A stretch of 23,647 nt of DNA, from NCBI GenBank assembly GCA_018398765.1, contig JAHBMJ010002548.1, positions 1 through 23,647 of the forward strand. Reading direction: 5' to 3'. Of the stretch, positions 18,201 to 23,647 are shown one piece after another. Position numbers and translations under genes: made by a program. Source of the DNA: Chromera velia (lineage: Eukaryota > Sar > Chromeraceae). The notes beneath the pieces were generated by a model that did no database searches, was not told where the DNA came from, and saw only the letters and a program-made list of their open reading frames with translations. The stretch's first letter is position 1. The number at the start of each line of letters is the position of its first letter.

Positions 18201-19831
18201 TGTTCTCACTTTCAGTTTCGGTCTGACCAGGGTGACCATCTGGGTTCCCTGTTTAGCTCGGACTTTGCTTGTGCCTCTTCTGGTGATGGTGAAGACAGGC
18301 GGGTTTCCCCTCCTTGCCCCGAGATCCGATCTCTTCGTGATTCTGGTGGTGACCGTGATGGGGTTCACAAACGGCCACACGGGTTCACTTGCGATCATCT
18401 TTGTGAAGGAAGCGGTCGATCAACGAGAGTCCAACAGAGCAGGTGGGGGGGNNNNNNNNNNNNNNNNNNNNNNNNNNNNNNNNNNNNNNNNNNNNNNNNN
18501 NNNNNNNNNNNNNNNNNNNNNNNNNNNNNNNNNNNNNNNNNNNNNNNNNNNNNNNNNNNNNNNNNNNNNNNNNNNNNNNNNNNNNNNNNNNNNNNNNNNN
18601 NNNNNNNNNNNNNNNNNNNNNNNNNNNNNNNNNNNNNNNNNNNNNNNGGGGGGGGGGGGGGGGGCATGGTATGATGGTGGGCGGGAGTGGAGGGAAGATC
18701 GTTCGTTGAGTTTTGCAGAAGCAAAGGCCGCTTTTCCTTCATGCATTTTCACTGTCTCATAGACAGAATAGAAATTGTTCTTTCTTTCTGTCTGCCCCCA
18801 CTTCACGACCCCTTTCGCATTTCTATCGCGCGCACGCAACGGACCAAAAGACAGACAGACATTTTGCCGATTGATCTGTATTGCAGTATCATTTGATCCT
18901 TTCATGAAGCACCGAAAACGATGACGACGATGAAAATGGCACTCTGTTTGCAGCTTCTTTTTTCTATTGATCTTTCTTTCCGGACGCCTGTCTTGTAAAC
19001 TTTGTTTGTCCATTTGTCTGTCCGCCTCCCTCCTTACCTGCCTGCCTGTCTGTCTGTCTGTCTGTCTGTCTGAGGGAGAAGAAGAAACATATTGTCTGTC
19101 TGTCTGTCTGTCTGTCTGAGGGAGAAGAAGAAACATATAGTCTGTCTGTCTTGTCTGAAGGAGGGAAAAGAAAGAAGCACACAATCTATCTGTCTCCCCT
19201 GAGTCTATCTGTCTGTGCGCGCGAAAATGACAAAGAAACAAGAAGGAAAGGAAAAAGGGAAGGAAAAGGAAGTCACCACCTTTCAATTTTGCATATCTAC
19301 TGTTTCTCCTCTCTCTGTCTGTCTGATCTGTCCGGTTTCACAATGATTCAAGAGAAAGGAAAGGAAAGGAAAGTAAAAGCAAGAACATATAGTCTGTCTG
19401 TCTGTCTGTCTACACTTTTCGGCCCCCCTGCCCACATTGTTCTTTTGTTTTTCTTTCTTTCCCTCCTTCCTTCTTTCTAGCTTACTTTCTTTTTTGTTTG
19501 TTGTGTTCATGAAGAGGGGGCAAACGAAGTCATACAGTCTGTCTGTCTATCTGTCTTTCTGTTTAGAAAAGGAAGTGGCGATTCGTGGATGAGTGCATGA
19601 AAGGAAAAAGAAAAGAAACCAAATGGTCTGTCTATCTGTCTCGAAAAAAGATGAAAATAAATGACTCATAGTATACCTCCCGATCGGTCTTTCTGCCTGG
19701 CTGACTGTCTACTCAAAAAAGCTTATTTCACTCTTTTGTGTGCAGGAGCTATGTCGTCATTCTTCTTGAATTTCGGTCTTGTGCTGGGTGCAAGCGTAGG
19801 CCTCCTGCTGAAATCTTTTGTCATTGGATAG
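15250..19831 (+). CDS. equilibrative nucleoside transporter (ENT, SLC29 family), 6 exons
   Basis: Exons: 15250-15551, 16095-16203, 16748-16942, 17408-17904, 18216-18442, 19746-19831 (TAG). They are phase-matched GT-AG junctions totalling 1416 nt, or 471 residues; ENT proteins are usually about 400-500. Eleven hydrophobic spans are visible: one in exon 1 (FLIYWLFVLIGVGYLFPFSA, near 67-87), one in exon 2, two in exon 3, four in exon 4, two in exon 5 and the last in exon 6 (FFLNFGLVLGASVGLLLKSF). ENT hallmarks are D-x-x-G-R in span 8 (Asp358, Gly361, Arg362) and GFTNGHTGSL in span 10 (Asn420, Gly421). A large charged loop (about 265-290) separates spans 6 and 7, as is usual. It should move nucleosides or nucleobases across the plasma or an internal membrane; specificity cannot be read from sequence. 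The start is the first ATG (AAAAATG context); ATG at 15265 is an alternative, and upstream exons cannot be excluded. Confidence 0.85.
16376..16416. repeat. short (GAGT)n/(GTAA)n repeat in ENT intron 2
   Basis: Imperfect GAGT, GAGA and AAGT units. The rest of intron 2 shows no other structure. Confidence 0.7.
18452..18647. other. assembly gap (196 N) in ENT intron 5
   Basis: The gap is bracketed by poly-G (7 bases before, 17 after). It begins 9 bases after the exon 5 donor, so it hides intron sequence only if the joined model is right. Exons 5 and 6 match in phase and together complete spans 9-11, so no coding sequence needs to be missing. Confidence 0.99.
19003..19700. repeat. array of (TCTG)n plus purine-block compound units in ENT intron 5
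   Basis: TCTG runs alternate with purine blocks. The clearest blocks, GGGAGAAGAAGAAACATAT, end near 19092 and 19138 and are followed by TGTCTG or AGTCTG. Looser versions lie at about 19155-19185 (AAGCACACAATC), 19345-19392 (AAGAACATATAG), 19510-19532 (AAGTCATACAG) and 19575-19626 (AAACCAAATGG). Each restarts a TCTG run. Confidence 0.85.
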
Positions 19832-19982
19832 TCTGGCCGAGCTTTAGTAGGCGTGAAAAAGCTTTTTTTTGTTTGGTACCTCATGATCAATTAAAGAAAT
19901 TTATCTTGAGACAAACATTGACAACTATTTGGAACAAACTTAATAGTAACAATAGATTTGGAAGTCAAGCCTCAGTCAGGCA

Positions 19983-20243
19983 ATGAGTGAACAAGTATTA
20001 ATTAAATTAAACGACGCCCTAACAAACAACACGTTTCATACCATCTCAATAATCCTAAAGAAGGTAGCGCATCTTGTGAGTCTGAAGTGGGATAGAACAT
20101 ACGGGCAGGTGTGCGCATACATGAAGGCAAGAATGCAGGCAGCGCACCACAGAGCAGCCAGTGGGTACGTGCGGGGCACTACGGGAGAGGTGAGAAGAGT
20201 GAGCATCGAGGGAGGGGCAGTGGCAGCGGCAGCCCTCGGATAA
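19983..20243 (+). CDS. hypothetical 86-aa open frame
   Basis: ATG to TAA. The first half is AT-rich (EQVLIKLNDALTNNT...), the second GC-rich and basic (RTYGQVCAYMKARMQAAHHR, then GYVRGTTGEVRR and an Ala-rich end). The Y-x-x-V-x-x-Y-x-x-A-R-M pattern looks like a conserved C-terminal segment of some larger protein, but I cannot name the family. Composition change inside the frame and position in the AT-rich island favour a mobile-element fragment over a host gene. Confidence 0.3.
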   Translation: MSEQVLIKLNDALTNNTFHTISIILKKVAHLVSLKWDRTYGQVCAYMKARMQAAHHRAASGYVRGTTGEVRRVSIEGGAVAAAALG

Positions 20244-20695
20244 ACGGAGCGACGATCAGCCGCTCCTAACGGAAAAGGCAAGGTCGTGGGAAGACATGGA
20301 GAGCTCATAGATGGTTGAGGCCGATACTAGATTGAACTATCTCAATGTTAATCCTTCAAGTTTCACAGTCGGTTTTTTAAAACAGTACAATAAAAATGAT
20401 ACGTACTTTAATAAATTGAATTAGTCAATAGCTAGGTTAATAATAATCATTTTTCAAATTGGTTGAACGCCTATACTAGCTGGGGACTCGAAAACTTTGA
20501 GGGTGGACGCATGCATGACTCATGATTACTAGCATTAGTGATGTTGACTAAGTGTTGCGCTAATAAAATATGCTAGTATATGCTTGCCTCTCAGAGAGGC
20601 AGGTGGAGGGCGTTGATTCAAGACGGGGTGAAATCAAAAAGGTAGAAGACTAGGTAGAGGAGAGAGCAGCAGAGGAAAAAGAAAAGAAAAGGGAA

Positions 20696-20899
20696 GTGAG
20701 AAAGGGACAGAGACTCAGAGAGATGGAGATACAAAGTGTAAGGCATGCATGTGGACGAACGTTTTTTACCCTCCACGAGTTTCGCATTCACACAAGCAAA
20801 GCAGACAAGGACCTCATCCCCAGATACTGGCAGACAGCCAGAGTAGCCGAAGAAGACGTACAGTTGAAAAAAAGAAGGGGAGCTGGGTTCAGGACTTAG
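20696..20899 (+). pseudogene. possible fragment with degenerate C2H2 zinc finger
   Basis: A 67-codon open frame includes HACGRTFFTLHEFRIHTSKA. The C-G-R-x-F-x-x-L-x-x-F-x-x-H spacing matches half of a C2H2 finger, but the first Cys is absent and a His occupies a nearby place. Such single fingers occur in mobile-element proteins (for example R2-like LINE N-termini) and in host factors. A chance match is possible. Confidence 0.2.
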
Positions 20900-21950
20900 G
20901 GCTATCAAGTGAAAGAAATTTTTATAATTGGGAAGTATAAGCAGGGAAGAGGATGGCGTTATGAGATGGCGTGACATGACTGGTAGTCAACTACAGTCAA
21001 CACTGTATCACATAAAGCAGCCTCGCTTATACGCAAGCAGGCCCTGCTAGAAGTGGAAGAGTTTAAGAAGAAATGCAGCCTGAGTTGTTAAGCTAGTTGC
21101 TAGATATTGCCAAATGAGTGTCCATCATTTAATTAACAATCTGCCTTGCGTGCAGTATCGTGACTTGCCGAATGTTAGACAGCCTAGTAGACGGCTATTA
21201 TGGGCCGATAGCGATGGTGTATGTTGATGATGACGATATACCAGTGTTTTGCCAGTAGTATCCACTCCTAGACCCACTGCAGCATGTATCTAGGGCATGA
21301 TGTATGCCATATAATGATGATAACTCCTAAGATAATTCATGGATCAGACACAGAATTATTATATTATTTAATGATAATATAGTAAAGCCACATCGGGGAG
21401 TTTAACGCTCCGAGTCCAACTAGGGTTAAGCATCATGTAGGTAAGCACTAGTACGCAGGTAGTAGTAGGTACTAAGTTTATAGTAAAAAGAATGTTCAGA
21501 GTCAGGTATATATGTAATTATATATAATTTGTTATAAGCTTCTGAACTAACTTCTGAATGACTGAAACTTCTATGTCATGTAACAGGTATGAGTTTCTAA
21601 ATTAGATGTTTTTCAGCCATCATGGCAGCAATGCATAGAATTGGCAGCGTTTGGTGCGAACTCACGTACTTTGGTTTAAGTCAATGGCATTTGATGACGA
21701 AAGTGCAGACAAACAAAATGTTTATTGAAAATTGAAGTGGCTGCTTCTGCACACTGAATTGATTGTTTCCCACAAGTTTTCAGTGTCACTTTCACGTACA
21801 AAAAAAAAGTCGAGTTGATCGAAACAAAAAAACTTTGTGCTCCTTGACCAAGTCATTCGCATATGCAGCAATAACCGTGAGTGTTCTGTTTTTAGGAGAC
21901 ATACCCCCCTTTTTTCAATCGAAGTCCTTGCATCGATCCGTTTCTTCAAG

Positions 21951-22019
21951 TTCCTTCCTCCCTCCCTCCCCCCCTCCCTCCCTTCCTTCCTTCCTTCCTT
22001 CTTTCTTTCTTTCTTTCTT
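21951..22019. repeat. (CCTC)n-(CTTC)n-(TTTC)n pyrimidine repeat
   Basis: Three four-base repeat types grade into each other on the + strand. Confidence 0.95.
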
Positions 22020-22100
22020 GATTTTTGTGTCTCTTTTTTTCGATCGTTCGTGCGTTCTTTGATTGTCCATTTATTTCCAGGTTTTCGGGTACTTGCTTGT

Positions 22101-22252
22101 GTGCGTGTGTGTATGCGTATGTGTATGTGTATGTGTATGTGTATGTGTGTGTCTTCTATTTCTGTCTTAGCTCTCAAACTTGACAGACAGACTATATGTT
22201 TCTCCTTCTCCCTCTTTTTCTTCATGAACTTGACAGACAGACAGACAGACAG
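22101..22252. repeat. (TGTATG)n repeat and inverted compound repeat
   Basis: TGTATG-type units at about 22101-22153. At 22180-22252, (CAGA)n, CTATATGTTTCTCCTTCTCC and (CAGA)n form the reverse complement of the purine-block compound unit found in ENT intron 5. Confidence 0.85.
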
Positions 22253-22486
22253 AAACAAACAAGCAAAGGCTGCAGAGTACCCCCTGAGGAGACAAGCACC
22301 CGTGGTTTGACCCATCATTCAGCAGCCTTCTTTGTCACCGGTCGTCCTTCTCCCGCCTTCTCCTCCTCTTGGAGAGACTTCATTGAGTGTACGCATCCTC
22401 CGACCGGTTTTTTGTTCCCTCCTCACCTTCCCTCCCCTTCGCTTCTCTTCCCTCCACACTCCTTGCATCTCTTCGCCTGCCTGACA

Positions 22487-22700
22487 ATGCATGCCTCCAA
22501 GAACGTAAGAGTGATTCTTCTCCATATCATCATGGACGGGGCAGGCAGGCAGCACTCCCCCCCTGCGTATTTGCAACAGCTTCTGCAGAGTGACAGGCGT
22601 CTCGCCAGTCAGCTCTCCCCTTCGCAGACTCAGTTGCTCGAGAGCCTTTTTCATTCCTCACTCACATCTCTTCCGCTGCTTCAAAAAGCCATACACAGGG
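22487..22700 (+). CDS. possible first coding exon of a third gene (partial)
   Basis: The ATG at 22487 opens a frame reading VRVILLHIIMDGAGRQ, then an amphipathic stretch (YLQQLLQSDRRLASQLSPSQ, TQLLESLFHSSLTSLPLLQK). A strong donor GTAAGG follows at 22701. A continued unspliced reading to 22906 is also open (basic, then Ser-rich). No phase-compatible acceptor exon could be fixed in the remaining ~900 bases, and the minus strand is also open at 22319-22654. No family is recognised, and the strand itself is not certain. Confidence 0.3.
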
Positions 22701-23647
22701 GTAAGGCCACGGATAAGGAGAATGGGACAGAGAAAGAGAAAGCGCAGGGGAGAGAAGGAGGATCCCAAAAGAGAAGGAGGGTGCATGTCATGGCTTCTTC
22801 TCTTCTCCGAGGAGTCCGTCAGTTGGATCGAACAGCGGCGTCCTCCCTTTCTTCCTCGCCATTCCCCCAGCAGACATTCTCACTCGCTCACTCACACACT
22901 CACTAATTCTTCCACTCATGCACCCACGACCGCCCTAGCTGGTTTGATTCGGGGGGAGCGACCCCCAAGCAAGGCATGGAAGAAGCGGGGGGGATGCACG
23001 GAGGGACCCTCAGGGGCTCTGCCGGATGTCCAACCCAACCTATCGATAGGAAGGAACGCTTACGGGGGGACAATAGTTTCTGCATTCATCCACCCTTTAA
23101 TTCGATGAGAGAGAGAGACTGCATGAAAGAGTGACTCCATGCTGGTTCGATCGCCTCGCTTCTTGCAGTCTCTCTGCGCCACATACAAAGGACGTAGCTG
23201 ACTTGCTCAGAGCCATACGATCATCAAGAGGACCAAAGAGGCAATTAAGCGTCCTGCCTTCTTCTTCTTCTCAGCACCCCGAACGCGCTGTCCTGTTTCT
23301 TGCATTCACTTGCTTGCCGTCGAAATCGGTGCATGGAGAATTTGCATGAGCTCAGAGAAAGTGAGAGAGAAATCAGTCTTTCCTTTCCCCTTTTACGCAT
23401 GTCCTGTCTTTACTTTGGCCGCAAGAGGGAGCAGACCGATAAAAAAAGCGTTTGGGAAGAAATAAGCGGGAAAGGACTAGCGTGGGAGTGAACGTTATCG
23501 TCCAGCAATGCCGCTCTGCTTACGTGACTGCCCGTCCTCCCATGGTGTCTTTCTTTTCTTTTCCGTCCCTCCACCAACAAGATCACCACAGTCTCTCCTC
23601 TCCCACCCTGCCCGGCCCCCCAATGGACAGAGAGCTGTCGATCTTTC
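22701..23647. other. terminal stretch without a supportable gene
   Basis: Contains short open frames in several registers, TCAC/CACT-rich runs near 22880-22920, and one acceptor-like site (CTTCTTGCAG at 23159-23168) followed by an open frame to 23349. That frame is not in phase with the donor at 22701. Nothing else is recognised up to the window end. Confidence 0.4.

Larger units (their letters stand above)
19832..21950. mobile_element. AT-rich island with probable mobile-element remnants
   Basis: AT-rich DNA begins directly after the ENT stop (ATTAAA at 19890-19895 may be its poly(A) signal). Traces of coding are an 86-codon frame at 19983-20243, a single zinc-finger-like patch near 20738-20800, and a short patch near 21190-21255 reminiscent of the YVDD box of Copia-type reverse transcriptases. 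None forms a complete element, and no terminal repeats were found. If a Copia-type relic is present it is old and broken. The 13-base string GGTTGAACGCCTA (20461-20473) also occurs in the other AT-rich island (14389-14401). Confidence 0.3.

Noticed and set aside
20618-20977. Minus-strand 119-codon hydrophobic frame
   Set aside because: Shadow of a purine-rich + strand stretch; Leu/Ser/Phe-biased with no recognisable motif.
21192-21255. Calling a definite Copia-type element from the YVDD-like patch
   Set aside because: The match is about 20 residues, with no neighbouring domains or terminal repeats seen. It is kept only as a weak trace of a broken fossil.

Overview
This is eukaryotic nuclear DNA. 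It has long genes cut into many short exons by GT-AG introns, and it is saturated with simple repeats (TCTG, CT/GT, GAAA/GGAA, GAAT). There is one assembly gap. The style (two animal-unlike signalling/transport genes, about 50% GC, very repeat-rich introns, frequent TGCATGCA) suggests a protist, and a free-living alveolate of the chromerid type (e.g. Chromera) is my best guess. That is an inference; no ribosomal or organellar marker is present to confirm it.

Layout on the + strand. 1-765: putative upstream region of gene 1 with a cluster of diverged GCTTTCCGGG repeat modules. 766-12901: gene 1, reconstructed as 15 exons encoding about 1200 residues with two cyclic-nucleotide-binding domains (CNBD), a long disordered region and a basic C-terminal tail. 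All splice phases match across the 15 exons, and the summed coding length (3603 nt) is a multiple of three. 12902-15249: AT-rich intergenic island with a diverged ~180 bp tandem duplication. 15250-19831: gene 2, six exons encoding an equilibrative nucleoside transporter (ENT, SLC29 family) of about 471 residues with 11 predicted membrane spans; the 196-base gap lies in its last intron. 19832-21950: second AT-rich island with weak traces of mobile-element coding. 21950-23647: GC-richer DNA with a possible first exon of a third gene at 22487-22700, weakly supported.

The two genes need not work together. Gene 1 looks like a cyclic-nucleotide sensor or scaffold with no recognisable kinase, channel or GEF domain. 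Gene 2 is a membrane nucleoside/nucleobase carrier. The most unusual biology is in gene 1. Its first CNBD keeps the phosphate-binding Glu and Arg but is split by a ~140-residue acidic, Gly-rich and helical insertion in one hairpin loop. Its second CNBD has an insertion at the same loop and has lost the key Glu.

The other notable structure is a dispersed compound repeat, (TCTG)n joined to a purine block ending in AAACATATAG. It occurs in introns of both genes and, inverted, in the third region.
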